DNA of 64,000 nucleotides from Fidelibacterota bacterium (GTDB lineage: Bacteria; Fidelibacterota; Marinisomatia; SCGC-AAA003-L08; D37C17), in contig PBEF01000022.1 of NCBI GenBank assembly GCA_002717625.1, forward strand, positions 1-64,000. The letters run 5' to 3'. The position numbers and the translations under genes are program-made. Below the pieces are notes generated by a model. That model was not told the DNA's origin, made no database searches, and was given only the letters and a program-made list of their open reading frames with translations. Below are positions 9,910 through 19,985 of the stretch, piece by piece (within the stretch, counting starts at the first letter, position 1; each line of letters opens with the position of its first letter).

Positions 9910-10623
9910 ATGGCACAATTTATACATAAGGGTGAAGAAAAGAAGAAATATGTTAAGCAGATGTTTAATGATATTTCTAAAACATATGATTTGATTAATA
10001 TATTATCTAGTTTTGGAATTGATCGATATTGGCGCAGGTCATTAATTAGACATATTAACCTTTCTCATAATAGTAAATTATTAGATGTAGCAACCGGAAC
10101 AGGAGATGTCGCTTTTGGATTTTTTAAAAAGTATAATTGTTCTATTGTAGGAGTTGATATTGCAAAAAATATGATTGAACTTGCAAAAATAAAAGCTAAT
10201 AAATACAATGGGAACATTGATTTTTTTGAAGGAGATGCTGAAAAATTAACTTTTTCTAATGATTCATTTGATGCTCTAACAATATCTTTTGGTTTTCGGA
10301 ATTTAGGCTCTTATGATACCGCTTTATCTGAGTTTTATAGAGTGCTAAATCAAAATGGAAAGATTGCAATACTTGAATTTTCTAAACCTAAATCTTTTTG
10401 GTTTGCACCTATATTTAATTTTTATTTTAATAAAGTTATTCCGCTTATTGGTTCCTTACTATCTAGAAAAGATGCCTATTTATATTTACCTGAATCAGTA
10501 GATTATTTTTTAACTAGACAGGATGTTTGCTCTAAATTAAAAACTGCAGGTTTTAAAAATATATCTTATATAGATTATACTTTTGGCGTAGCAACATTAT
10601 ATATTGGAGAAAAAAGTGAATAG
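9910..10623 (+). CDS. ubiE: Demethylmenaquinone/ubiquinone C-methyltransferase
   Basis: This 237-aa class I SAM-dependent methyltransferase performs the last step of menaquinone synthesis. Motif I is LLDVATGTGDVAF (about residues 61-73), followed by GVDIAKNMIELA and the family signature FGFRNLGSYDTALSEFYRVL. Near the C-terminus YIDYTFGVATLYIGEK matches UbiE/MenG. The stop overlaps the start of the EamA transporter gene, so the two are co-transcribed. MenG would be the better name if, as expected, only menaquinone is made. Confidence 0.95.
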   Translation: MAQFIHKGEEKKKYVKQMFNDISKTYDLINILSSFGIDRYWRRSLIRHINLSHNSKLLDVATGTGDVAFGFFKKYNCSIVGVDIAKNMIELAKIKANKYNGNIDFFEGDAEKLTFSNDSFDALTISFGFRNLGSYDTALSEFYRVLNQNGKIAILEFSKPKSFWFAPIFNFYFNKVIPLIGSLLSRKDAYLYLPESVDYFLTRQDVCSKLKTAGFKNISYIDYTFGVATLYIGEKSE

Positions 10624-11494
10624 TTATAGTCTTATTGCTCAGTTTGGCATGATTATAACAACCATGATTTGGGGTATTACTTTTGTTATGGTTAAGGATG
10701 CCTTAAATGATGCTCCTCCTTTTATTTTTGCCACACTACGATTTGGACTTGCTTTTATTTTAGGTTTGCTTTATTTGAATTATAAAATAAAATATATTAA
10801 TAAAATAGAATTTTCAGGTGGATTGATATGTGGTTTTTTACTTTTTTGCGGCTATGGTTTCCAAAATTTTGGATTAATATTAACCACTCCTAGTAAATCT
10901 GCATTTATAACAAGTGTTAGTGTTATTTTTGTTCCTATTTTATTAGTCTTACTTCGATTGCAGAAAGTTGCTAATCAGATATGGCTTATTGTTATTTTTA
11001 CAACTTTAGGATTATATATTTTATTAAACCCAATGGGAGGAGGTGTTAATCTAGGAGATATATTAACGTTTGGTTGCGCACTTTCATTTGCCTTACATGT
11101 TATTTATCAAGATATATATGTTAATCAAAAAGTTGATGTTACTAGATTCTTTACAGTACAAGTTTTTTTTGTATTTTTATTTTCATTTTTAAGCAGTTTG
11201 ATATTTGAAGATTACAGTATAGTTATATTTTCACAACGTTTATTGATTGCTATTTTGGTTACAGGTGCTCTTGCAACATTTATTGCTATTATTCTTATGA
11301 TATGGGCTCAAACAATTTTAAGTGCAACTAGAACAGCAATACTTTTAAGTTTAGAACCAGTTTTTGCAGCATTGTTTTCTGTGTTTTTTGCAGGAGAGAT
11401 TCTTGGGTTTTATGGTTGGTTAGGAGGACTTATTATTGTCTTATCTGTTATGTGCTCAAGCTTTGTATTACCAGAATCAAATAAAAACTCTTAA
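10616..11494 (+). CDS. EamA/DMT-family transporter
   Basis: This is a drug/metabolite-transporter superfamily protein of about 292 aa with ten predicted membrane segments in two EamA repeats (for example MIITTMIWGITFVMVKDAL at the start and TRTAILLSLEPVFAALFSV in the second half). I prefer the GTG at 10616 over the TTG at 10604: GGAGA at 10606-10610 is then correctly spaced, and the start overlaps the ubiE stop by 8 bp (GTGAATAG). The substrate is unknown. It is one of three EamA proteins in the window. Confidence 0.85.
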   Translation: MNSYSLIAQFGMIITTMIWGITFVMVKDALNDAPPFIFATLRFGLAFILGLLYLNYKIKYINKIEFSGGLICGFLLFCGYGFQNFGLILTTPSKSAFITSVSVIFVPILLVLLRLQKVANQIWLIVIFTTLGLYILLNPMGGGVNLGDILTFGCALSFALHVIYQDIYVNQKVDVTRFFTVQVFFVFLFSFLSSLIFEDYSIVIFSQRLLIAILVTGALATFIAIILMIWAQTILSATRTAILLSLEPVFAALFSVFFAGEILGFYGWLGGLIIVLSVMCSSFVLPESNKNS

Positions 11495-11568
11495 TATTCT
11501 ACGATTTTATTACGTGTAAAATTCTACCAATTTTAATAAATTAAACTCTATTCAAATTTGTACTAATT

Positions 11569-14106
11569 ATGCGGTTAACATATATATTTATATTAGCACT
11601 ATTTTCTATTCTCCTATCACAAGGAGATTCTGGTTCTTCTAATCAAGGCTATATTACGGGCCAAATTTTATCTGAAGATACAGGTTTGCCTGTGCAATAT
11701 GCTATTGTTTCTCTCATTAGTAAAAAAACTAATGAAATTTCTAATGGAACAATGAGTAATGAAATTGGAGGATTTAAGATTGAGAATGTAGCTCCAGGAA
11801 AATATGACTTATTAATTGAAAGTACTGGATATGAAAAAATGCTTCTTCCAGATCAATTAATTGTTCCTCCTAATATGCAAAAAGAGGCAGGTCTTTTAAT
11901 GCTTGTTCCAAAAACATTAATTATGGAAGATGTTGAAATTGCAGAAGAAAAGGATTTTATAGAGGATAAGATAGATAAAAAAGTTTATAATGCAGAAGTC
12001 TTAACCAATACAAAAGGTGGAGATGCTACAGATATATTAGAACAAATTCCTTCAGTTACTTTAGATGTTGACGGTAATGTTGAGTTAAGAGGTGATGGAA
12101 ATGTTACAATTCTTATTGATGGACGTAAATCAACTTTTGGATCAAATGTAGATATGATTGCAGCTGAAATGGTTGAAAAAGTTGAGGTTATAACAACTCC
12201 ATCTGCAAAATATGATCCTGAAGGTACAGCTGGAATTATTAATATTGTATTAAAGAGAAATGAATATGAAGGAACTAATGGTAAACTTGGAATGAATATA
12301 GGGGAACTTTTCCCTGAATATAATAAGTGGCATGATTATGGAGCTTCTGGCTCTTTTAGTATATTAAAAAAGGATTGGAATGTATTTTCAAGTTTTGGTT
12401 TTAAAGCAAAGCATAGATACCCTTATAGCTCAAGAAAAACAACTTATTATGATGATCCAGATGATTGTTTATATTATGATAATGAGCCATCTTGTACATT
12501 AGATCCTAAGTGTGAATGGAAAGAAGATATTTGTATGAATTATGATATCTTTCTTGATACAAATGTTCTACAGGAAGAATCTTATGAGCTTGAGTCTACA
12601 GGAGATAGCTATCCAAAAAATACAAATTTCAAATTAGGAATTGAACATTATCCAAATACAACGACAACTTATGCATTTGATATAACGCAAATTAATTCTA
12701 AAGGCAGAAGCAGTGAATTCCAAAATATGGTATATTTAGATGGAGAAGAAGAGTCTTTTATGATTCATGAAGAAGATGAAGGTAATAGTTTGAATTATGG
12801 TTTTGGTTATTTTAATGATGTTGGTAAAAATCATGCTTTAAGTGTTGAGTTTGATTCTGATGATTATGATAATTCTGAAGCTAAGGTATGGTTGAATAAT
12901 ATGCAACATTCAAAAGATAAGGGTAAGGAACAAACATTATCGATAGATTATACTTATCCTTTGGGAATCTCTTATGGTGATAATAAAATATCTCAAATAG
13001 AAGCTGGTTTTCAGTATTTTAAAAGCAATGATTTTGCAGATTATATGTATGATAATAATGAAAATTTGATTGAATATGATTCTGATTATATTAAAAAAAG
13101 GAAATCTTCATATCTGAATTTTGGATATTATTTAAATGAATCATTTGGTATTCAGTTTGGAACTAGATTTGAGAAATCTAAAAGAGATTTTGATATCAAT
13201 GATATGAATTATGATTATAAATATTCTAGAGTGTATCCAAGTCTTCATTTTTTATATGATATGGAATCTAAAGGTAGTATTAAATTTGGATTTGCAAGGC
13301 GTATAAATCGTCCATGGCGAGGTGCTTTGAATCCATTTGAAGATAATTCTGAATATCCTTTTATAAATGTTGGAAATCCAAATCTTATTCCAGAGGATAT
13401 TTATAAATGGGAACTTAGTTATTCTGCGATGACTCCTATTGGATATTTAGGAACTTCATTTTTCTCAAGTACTGTAACAAATCAAATTGATAGGCATATG
13501 TATACAGAAGAAAGAGATGGAGATATTGTTCAAATATTTACTTGGATTAATCAAAATAGAGTAGAATCAACAGGAGCTGAAATACAGATGATGACACAGC
13601 CTAAAAAATATTGGAACTTAATATTGTGGGCAACCTATTGGTCTAATAAAATTGTTAATCCTGGTATCAATGGTGTTGTAGGCAAGGAAAGTGGAATATA
13701 TGCTCAATTAATGTCAAAATTTACAATTGATAAGACGCAAAAGCTTGATTTTACAATAGGTGGTAGTACTCCTATGAAAATAACAGGAGGCGAAATTAAA
13801 CCTATGCTTAAAGTTGATATTTCTTATAAAAAAGAAATTAGTAAAAAACTTAGTTTTATAGCAACTATTAAGGATGCTCTAGATTCTAGAGAGTTTAAAG
13901 TTGAACGATATGAAAAAGTTTTTGGTAATAATAATGATTTTTATCTTACATCTACAGATGCAAATTTTCGAAGAAGTAAAAGACAATTTAAGATTGCTTT
14001 TGAATATACATTTGGAGCATATCAAAAGAAAAAATATATTCGTGAAGAACAGCAGCGCCAAGGTTATGATGGAGAAGGCGGTGGTGGCATGGATATGGGC
14101 TATTAG
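11569..14106 (+). CDS. TonB-dependent receptor-like outer-membrane protein with carboxypeptidase-like N-terminal domain
   Basis: This 845-aa protein has a signal peptide (about residues 1-19), then a CarboxypepD_reg-like beta-sandwich (about 27-105, ITGQILSEDTGLPVQYA). A plug domain follows (about 140-225; DILEQIPSVTLDVDGNVELRG style), then a C-terminal barrel of the OMP_b-brl_3 type. A Cys cluster spaced C-x8-C-x5-C-x6-C is inserted near residues 299-321 and recurs in other extracellular proteins of this window. The C-terminus is Gly/Met-rich. The ligand is unknown. It is probably co-transcribed with the MATE gene, whose GTG overlaps its stop by one base. Confidence 0.85.
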   Translation: MRLTYIFILALFSILLSQGDSGSSNQGYITGQILSEDTGLPVQYAIVSLISKKTNEISNGTMSNEIGGFKIENVAPGKYDLLIESTGYEKMLLPDQLIVPPNMQKEAGLLMLVPKTLIMEDVEIAEEKDFIEDKIDKKVYNAEVLTNTKGGDATDILEQIPSVTLDVDGNVELRGDGNVTILIDGRKSTFGSNVDMIAAEMVEKVEVITTPSAKYDPEGTAGIINIVLKRNEYEGTNGKLGMNIGELFPEYNKWHDYGASGSFSILKKDWNVFSSFGFKAKHRYPYSSRKTTYYDDPDDCLYYDNEPSCTLDPKCEWKEDICMNYDIFLDTNVLQEESYELESTGDSYPKNTNFKLGIEHYPNTTTTYAFDITQINSKGRSSEFQNMVYLDGEEESFMIHEEDEGNSLNYGFGYFNDVGKNHALSVEFDSDDYDNSEAKVWLNNMQHSKDKGKEQTLSIDYTYPLGISYGDNKISQIEAGFQYFKSNDFADYMYDNNENLIEYDSDYIKKRKSSYLNFGYYLNESFGIQFGTRFEKSKRDFDINDMNYDYKYSRVYPSLHFLYDMESKGSIKFGFARRINRPWRGALNPFEDNSEYPFINVGNPNLIPEDIYKWELSYSAMTPIGYLGTSFFSSTVTNQIDRHMYTEERDGDIVQIFTWINQNRVESTGAEIQMMTQPKKYWNLILWATYWSNKIVNPGINGVVGKESGIYAQLMSKFTIDKTQKLDFTIGGSTPMKITGGEIKPMLKVDISYKKEISKKLSFIATIKDALDSREFKVERYEKVFGNNNDFYLTSTDANFRRSKRQFKIAFEYTFGAYQKKKYIREEQQRQGYDGEGGGGMDMGY

Positions 14107-15527
14107 TGCCTAAATTATTAAACTCTATCTACCCTAAAGATAAAGAGTTATTTCGTTATATATTCACCTTAGCTATTCCAGTTATAGTAAGTAACATTAG
14201 TAGAGTATTAATGGGGCTTATTGATACTATAATGGTTGGCCATTTAGGAGCAAATGCAATAGCGGGAGTTGGAATGGCTTCTATGGTAACATGGACTGCT
14301 ATGAGTATAGGAATTGCGTTTAGAACAGGGACTCAAACTGTTGTATCAAGAAGGCTTGGACAAAAAAAATATTCAGAATGTGGTGTGGCACTGCGTAATA
14401 TGCTTTTATTTGTATTTTTAGTAGGGATTCCATTAAGCTATTTGTTCTATTTAAATACAGCTCAAATTATATCATTTTTTTTAACTGATGAACTTACACT
14501 TAATTTATGTATTCAGTATTCATCTTATATATTTTTAAGTATTTATTTTGTTTATGTAAGCTTTGTATTTCAAGGGTTTTATACAGGTGTTGAAAAAACT
14601 AAAATTCATATGAATGTAGTTTTATCATCTAATATATTAAATTTTTATTTAAATGCAGGTTTAATTTTTGGCTCAAATAAAATTGAAGCATTTTTATCTG
14701 AAACTATATTTTATTTTTTATCTTTTTTATGGATTCCTTTTAATTTTCCAGAATTAGGTGTTAAGGGTGCTGCCATAGGGACATTAATTGCAACAATTTG
14801 GGGTTGTATTCATTACTCTTTTTATCTTTTTAAAGGGAAAATAGGTAATCAATATAAAATATTTGATAAAAATTTTGATATAAAAATGCTTAAGAGACAA
14901 CTTATTATTGCATACCCTATAGCTATTCAAGAATTTCTTAATATGTTTGCTATTACAATATTTTATAAAATTATTGCAATAATTGGAATTGTTCAGTTAG
15001 CTGCAACTCAAATTATATTTAAAATCATGCATGCATCTTTTATGCCTGCAATTGGAGTAGGTCAAGCATGTGCAACTTTAGTTGGTAAATTTCTTGGAGA
15101 AAAAAAACCAGATAGAGCAGAATTAGCTATTAAAGAAAGTTTAAGAGGATCTTTGTATATGATGGTTAGTGTTGGTATTTGTTTTATTGTTTTTGCTCCT
15201 TATATAATTCCTGTTTTTATAAAAGATCCCAATGTTATAGAACTTGCTATCCCTGGTTTACGATTTGTTGGTTGTCTCCAAGCTATAGATGCTTTTTGTT
15301 TTACTTTATGGTTTGCTTTAACTGGTGCGGGAGATACTAAAATACTTGCGATAGCTGACATTTTAAATCATTGGTTGATATTTGTACCTTTTTGTTATTT
15401 TTTAGGTATTTATTGTGGATATGGATATTGGGGTGCTTGGTTTAGCTTTGGATTGATGCTTACAGGGTTAGCTCCTTTTTTATTTATTAGATTTAAAAAT
15501 GGACATTGGAAAAAAATTAAATTTTAA
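14106..15527 (+). CDS. MATE-family multidrug/cation antiporter
   Basis: This 473-aa protein has about twelve membrane segments and the MATE/NorM signatures: AIPVIVSNISRVLMGLIDTIMVGHLGANAIAGVG near the start and ATQIIFKIMHASFMPAIGVGQACATLVGKFLGEKKP in the second half. It should export drugs or metabolites against Na+ or H+. The GTG start at 14106 shares its G with the upstream stop codon (TAGTG), a translational-coupling arrangement with the outer-membrane receptor gene. Confidence 0.92.
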   Translation: MPKLLNSIYPKDKELFRYIFTLAIPVIVSNISRVLMGLIDTIMVGHLGANAIAGVGMASMVTWTAMSIGIAFRTGTQTVVSRRLGQKKYSECGVALRNMLLFVFLVGIPLSYLFYLNTAQIISFFLTDELTLNLCIQYSSYIFLSIYFVYVSFVFQGFYTGVEKTKIHMNVVLSSNILNFYLNAGLIFGSNKIEAFLSETIFYFLSFLWIPFNFPELGVKGAAIGTLIATIWGCIHYSFYLFKGKIGNQYKIFDKNFDIKMLKRQLIIAYPIAIQEFLNMFAITIFYKIIAIIGIVQLAATQIIFKIMHASFMPAIGVGQACATLVGKFLGEKKPDRAELAIKESLRGSLYMMVSVGICFIVFAPYIIPVFIKDPNVIELAIPGLRFVGCLQAIDAFCFTLWFALTGAGDTKILAIADILNHWLIFVPFCYFLGIYCGYGYWGAWFSFGLMLTGLAPFLFIRFKNGHWKKIKF

Positions 15528-15577
15528 TAGACTAAAATAATTATTAAACTATCTATAATTCTATTAGGGTTAAATCA

Positions 15578-16189
15578 ATGAAAAAACTATTATTTATTAT
15601 TTTACTTAACACATGTTTGTTTTCATCTGGAAATGTTTATATGAGTATAGATATTCAAGGAGCTTATGATTATCATTCTGATTTCTTAGATATAGATACA
15701 AAAAATAGCTTTGATAGAGGTTCTGTTATTCTAGGCTATAATAAAAATGTTTATCAATTTGAACAATTCAGATTAGATATTGGTTGTTCTTTTGCAATCT
15801 CTTCATCTGATAAAGTGCTATTTGTGAATCATCCAAATGACCCTCAAGTTGTTGAGGAATATCAAACAAAAACAAAATTTTATTCTCTTTATATTATGCC
15901 TAATTTTCAGATAACAGATAAAATTAATTTTTGGACAAATTTAGGACATGCATCATTAAGAACAAATTATTCGAATTATACTCTTAAATCAGGTTTGCAG
16001 TATGGAATAGGATTTAATTTTAGAACAACGGAGCATACAGGTGTTGGATTAGGTTATTCTGTTTTTAATGCGGAGGCAGATATGTCTGCATATGAAGATG
16101 GCTCGTTTGACTTTCCATCTGCTGTTATTCATCAAAAAATTTCTAGACTTAGTTTAGATATATTTTATTTTTTTAAGGGCAAAAATTAG
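15578..16189 (+). CDS. Small outer-membrane beta-barrel protein
   Basis: This 203-aa protein has a signal peptide (about residues 1-18, LFIILLNTCLFSSG). The mature part has alternating beta strands and ends in an aromatic-rich segment (LDIFYFFKGKN), consistent with an eight-stranded OmpX/OprF-like barrel. No ligand or enzymatic motif is seen. Its 3' end overlaps the convergent aminotransferase gene by 36 bp, which is unusual but both frames look genuine. Confidence 0.6.
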   Translation: MKKLLFIILLNTCLFSSGNVYMSIDIQGAYDYHSDFLDIDTKNSFDRGSVILGYNKNVYQFEQFRLDIGCSFAISSSDKVLFVNHPNDPQVVEEYQTKTKFYSLYIMPNFQITDKINFWTNLGHASLRTNYSNYTLKSGLQYGIGFNFRTTEHTGVGLGYSVFNAEADMSAYEDGSFDFPSAVIHQKISRLSLDIFYFFKGKN

Positions 16190-17323
16190 TTTTTCAATAT
16201 CTTCCATTGAGTTATAAGCTTGAATTGAAAATCTTAGTAAAGTACTATTCTCCCATTCTATAACAGGAATTATCATTTTGTAATTTTCATAAAATATTTT
16301 TTGTAATTCAAAGGTATCCTTACATTTAATTTTTATACTTGACATTTGCCCAATGAATTCCTCTGATGATATAGGGTCTTGATTTAAATGTTTATTTACC
16401 ATCTCTCTTGCTTCGATATTTATTTTTTTACACTTTTCACTTACTTTGTACCAATTATTTTCATCTAAAAATTTTATAACATCTGGAATTGTAAGATATG
16501 ATGATGGATCGTTAGTTCCTTGCCATTGATGATAATTTAAATATTTTGAATAGCTAGATATATCTGATAATAAATCAATTGGCTTATCATTATCGTATCC
16601 CCAGCTGATTACTAATGGATCAATAAAATCCTGTATTTCTTTTTTTGCATATAAAAAAGATGTTCCTTTTGGTGCGCACATCCACTTATGGCATGCTCCT
16701 GTATATATATCTGGATCTAATTCTTTAATATCTAAATTAATATGTCCAGGAACATGAGCTCCATCTATAATGCAAAATATATTATTTTCTTTAGCAATTT
16801 CACATATCTCCTTTACAGGAAAAATTAGGCCTGTTGGACTTGTGATATGACTAATAAAAATCACTTTAGTTTTTTTATTAATGCCATTAATAAATGTATT
16901 AATAAAATCTTTTTTTGATTTAAGAGGCAGCTTAATATTCTGCTTGATATATTTTGCTCCTGTTTTTTTACATATAAAATTCCAAGTTTTATCTAGAGCC
17001 CCATATTCATGATTTGTAGTTAAAATTTCATCTTCTGGTTTTAACTCTAAGCTTTTTATTACGGTATTAAGAGCAGTGCTTGGATTTGGGAAAAAAACAA
17101 TATCCTCTTTATTGCAATTGATATATTTTGATAATTCATATCTTGAATTTTCTAAATATTTAAAAATATCAAATGCCAGATGTTTTACAGGGTTTAATTC
17201 TAATTTTTTTTGCCAAGATATTAAAGAATCAAAAATAGGTCTAGGACACGCTCCAAATGATCCATGGTTTAAGTGAATCAATTTTTGGTCTAATAAAAAT
17301 AGTGATTTATAAGGGTTGTTCAT
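16154..17323 (-). CDS. Class V aminotransferase, isopenicillin-N epimerase-like (CefD family)
   Basis: This 389-aa PLP-dependent enzyme has the N-terminal LNHGSFGACPRPIFDSL motif (about residues 17-33), the PLP-phosphate and ring contacts (FFPNPSTALNTVI, IIDGAHVPGHI) and the Schiff-base lysine in GACHKWMCAPKG (about residue 214). The family includes CefD epimerases and cysteine-desulfurase-like enzymes; the substrate cannot be assigned. No beta-lactam genes are near, so an antibiotic role is unlikely. It stands alone on the minus strand, converging on the small barrel gene. Confidence 0.85.
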   Translation of the reverse strand: MNNPYKSLFLLDQKLIHLNHGSFGACPRPIFDSLISWQKKLELNPVKHLAFDIFKYLENSRYELSKYINCNKEDIVFFPNPSTALNTVIKSLELKPEDEILTTNHEYGALDKTWNFICKKTGAKYIKQNIKLPLKSKKDFINTFINGINKKTKVIFISHITSPTGLIFPVKEICEIAKENNIFCIIDGAHVPGHINLDIKELDPDIYTGACHKWMCAPKGTSFLYAKKEIQDFIDPLVISWGYDNDKPIDLLSDISSYSKYLNYHQWQGTNDPSSYLTIPDVIKFLDENNWYKVSEKCKKINIEAREMVNKHLNQDPISSEEFIGQMSSIKIKCKDTFELQKIFYENYKMIIPVIEWENSTLLRFSIQAYNSMEDIEKLIFALKKIKYI

Positions 17324-17370
17324 TATCTTTATATTACATACATTAAATCTTTATATGAAATAAACTTTAC

Positions 17371-18858
17371 ATGTTAAAAAAATACTTTATATTTATCTTC
17401 TTTACATTCTTACTTGCAGATAGCAATCCTAATATTTCTAATAGATATTATGTGCAGAATGGAAAAATTGATGCAAGTTTAGGCTCTGATACAGATAATT
17501 TAATGCTAATACAGCTTGATGTTATTAATGATAGTCTATTTGCTCTTGCAGATACAGCTATTTCTAATTTAGATTTATTAGCAGGACCATCATCCTACCA
17601 TCGTATTATAACAGTAAATCAATATGAACGTTTATCCTTGGCTCTTTCTGAAGATTATTTATCTATATTAGATGATAATTACAATCTTCCTTCTTATAGA
17701 AATTATTGGATTCATACAATACATGGTGATAATTATTATGGAAGTAGTGGTGAGATAGGAAATACATGTATGTGCTTAAATACTGATGGATGTGTTGTTG
17801 TTGGTTTTAATGATAGTTGGTATAATCCTCTTGACTATTACGGTGAAGCATGGTGGAATTTTCAACCTCCTGAATTTCAAGATGTAACTGAGGTACGTGT
17901 TTATGTTCAAGGTGCTCAATGTGATAATCTTCCTCTTTGGTCTGAAACTAATTTATCGATTAAAGATAATAATTGTTCATCAAATGGGAGTTTTCAGGCA
18001 ACGCTAAGTCTTGATTATACATTAAATGGTCCTTATGTTATCCCTCCAGATCAGTTAAATAATATTTGGTGTGAAGGAAATTTACAACCTATTGTAGGTT
18101 CTGAAGATAACTATAGTGTTGATTTTGTAAGGATGGAATTTTATTATTCATGTGACATTCCAAATGGAATAGATGGTTTTGAAGCATCTAATGCAGATTT
18201 TTGTGATTATGTTGATTTATCTTGGGAGGTTGATTCTTCTGCAGAATCATATTATTTATATAGAGATGGAGAGTTATTAAATCAATTTACACAAGAGATT
18301 ACTCAATATCTTGATTATCAGGCAGAGTCTGGTGTACAACATCAATATTGTATTTATTCATCAAATGAATGTGGCCAATCAGAGGGAGCTTGTTCTAATG
18401 GCAGACGAAAAGAGGTTCCACCACCCGTTAATAATATGTATGCTTCTGATGGCGATTCATCTGAATTTATTGTTATTCATTGGGATGCTATTCCTGGTAA
18501 TATTGTTTATAAATTATATAGGGATAATGTGCAATTAGCTTTAATGTCTAATAATCAAGATTTGTATTATGAAGATCAATTTGTTGATTCTGAAGAAAGT
18601 TATGAATATTGTGTTGAAGCTGTTAACGATTGTGGACCTTCTGTATGGTCTTGTGATAGTGGTTTTGTTGGAATTGGACAGATAGGTGATGTTAATCTAG
18701 ATTCTACCTTAGATATTTTAGATGTTATCTTATTATTAAATTATATTTTAGAAATTGAAGTACCAAATCACAATCAGTTATGGTTATCTGATATAAATTT
18801 GGATTCAATTATTAATATTTTAGATATTATTGCTTTAGTGAACATTATTTTAGACTAA
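17371..18858 (+). CDS. Secreted multi-domain protein with two FnIII-like domains and a dockerin-like C-terminus
   Basis: This 495-aa protein has a signal peptide (about residues 1-16). An uncharacterised N-terminal domain contains a Cys-rich segment (NTCMCLNTDGC). Two fibronectin-III-like repeats (about 255-345 and 350-440) each show YYLYRDG/YKLYRDN and YCIYS/YCVEA strands with paired Cys. Two dockerin-like calcium repeats form the end (about 447-495). It is exported and probably cell-surface attached or secreted. No catalytic motif is recognised. Confidence 0.7.
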   Translation: MLKKYFIFIFFTFLLADSNPNISNRYYVQNGKIDASLGSDTDNLMLIQLDVINDSLFALADTAISNLDLLAGPSSYHRIITVNQYERLSLALSEDYLSILDDNYNLPSYRNYWIHTIHGDNYYGSSGEIGNTCMCLNTDGCVVVGFNDSWYNPLDYYGEAWWNFQPPEFQDVTEVRVYVQGAQCDNLPLWSETNLSIKDNNCSSNGSFQATLSLDYTLNGPYVIPPDQLNNIWCEGNLQPIVGSEDNYSVDFVRMEFYYSCDIPNGIDGFEASNADFCDYVDLSWEVDSSAESYYLYRDGELLNQFTQEITQYLDYQAESGVQHQYCIYSSNECGQSEGACSNGRRKEVPPPVNNMYASDGDSSEFIVIHWDAIPGNIVYKLYRDNVQLALMSNNQDLYYEDQFVDSEESYEYCVEAVNDCGPSVWSCDSGFVGIGQIGDVNLDSTLDILDVILLLNYILEIEVPNHNQLWLSDINLDSIINILDIIALVNIILD

Positions 18859-18861
18859 ATA

Positions 18862-19965
18862 ATGAATAAATTATCAAATATTAAAAATACGCTTCTATTA
18901 GGACCTGGCCCATCAACAGTGTCTCCTAATGTTTATAATGCTTTATCAACTAATACTATTGGCCATTTAGATCCTAGATTTATAGATATTATGGATGAGA
19001 TTAAAAAAATGTTAAAAGTTGTTTTTAAAACGGAAAATGATTTTTGTGTTCCTGTATCAGGAACAGGTTCTGCAGCAATGGAATCTTGTTTTGTTAATAT
19101 GATAGAGCCAAATGATAGAGTCTTAATTATACAAAATGGTTATTTTGGGCTTCGAATGGAAAATATGTCTCAACGATTAGGAGCTGATATTTCATTATTG
19201 AAATTTGATTGGGGTGAGCCTGTAGATGTTGATGAGGTAGAAGAGCATTTAAAGGATAATGTATATGATATTATTGCGATTGTACATGCAGAAACATCAA
19301 CAGGTGTACAAAATTCAGTTCAACAAATATCTCGTTTTATACCTGATAATACAATTTTTATTGTAGATGCTGTAACAAGTTTAGGTACAATTGATATACA
19401 AGTTGATAATTGGAATATTGATGCTATATATAGTTGTTCACAAAAAGGATTATCTTGTCCTCCTGGAGCATCTCCTATATCTTTTTCAGAAAAAGCATTA
19501 AATAAAATGAAGCAAAGGCAGAAAATGGTCCCTAATTGGTATCTGGATATGACTGAAATTATTAAATATTGGGATGGTAGTCAAAGGGTATACCATCATA
19601 CAGCCCCTATTAATATGATGTATGCTTTATATCAAAGTTTATATGATGTATTAGAAGAAGGTATTGATAATGTAATACAAAGACATTATAATTCACACTT
19701 ATTATTGGAGAATGGTCTTAGTGAATTAGGCTTAGAATTATTGGTAAAAAAAGACGCTAGGCTTCCATCTCTTAATGCTGTAAAAATTCCAGAAGGTCTC
19801 AATGATTTAGATGTAAGAAATAAATTATTAAATGAATACCATATTGAAATTGGAGGAGGTCTTGGTCCGTTTGCTGGAAAAGTTTGGAGAATTGGACTGA
19901 TGGGACATTCTGCAAGAGATGAAAATATTAACAAACTACTAGATGCATTTAGGGCTAGCTTATAA
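18862..19965 (+). CDS. Alanine-glyoxylate / serine-pyruvate aminotransferase family protein
   Basis: This 367-aa class V PLP enzyme opens with LLLGPGPSTVSPNVYNALS, typical of serine-pyruvate/alanine-glyoxylate aminotransferases. It also has VSGTGSAAMESCF (PLP-phosphate binding), VDAVTSLG with the ring-contacting Asp, and SCSQKGLSCPPG with the Schiff-base Lys (about residue 195). The C-terminal HIEIGGGLGPFAGKVWRIGLMGH matches the family. It could transaminate glyoxylate, linking to the glyoxylate-shunt genes of this genome, but that is inference. It begins 3 bases after the preceding stop. Confidence 0.9.
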   Translation: MNKLSNIKNTLLLGPGPSTVSPNVYNALSTNTIGHLDPRFIDIMDEIKKMLKVVFKTENDFCVPVSGTGSAAMESCFVNMIEPNDRVLIIQNGYFGLRMENMSQRLGADISLLKFDWGEPVDVDEVEEHLKDNVYDIIAIVHAETSTGVQNSVQQISRFIPDNTIFIVDAVTSLGTIDIQVDNWNIDAIYSCSQKGLSCPPGASPISFSEKALNKMKQRQKMVPNWYLDMTEIIKYWDGSQRVYHHTAPINMMYALYQSLYDVLEEGIDNVIQRHYNSHLLLENGLSELGLELLVKKDARLPSLNAVKIPEGLNDLDVRNKLLNEYHIEIGGGLGPFAGKVWRIGLMGHSARDENINKLLDAFRASL

Positions 19966-19985
19966 CTTTAATTTCAAAGGATCAT

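Noticed and set aside
10604-10615. TTG at 10604 as start of the EamA gene
   Set aside because: The GGAGA ribosome-binding site lies downstream of it. The GTG at 10616 is correctly spaced.
11512-11522. CGTGT at the promoter of the TonB-receptor-like gene (and at 27803) as further regulon sites
   Set aside because: Only one CGTG core occurs at each place, without the 9-bp partner that marks the three accepted sites.
16154-17323. CefD-like gene as part of beta-lactam biosynthesis
   Set aside because: No other antibiotic-biosynthesis genes are near, and the class V aminotransferase family is broad.
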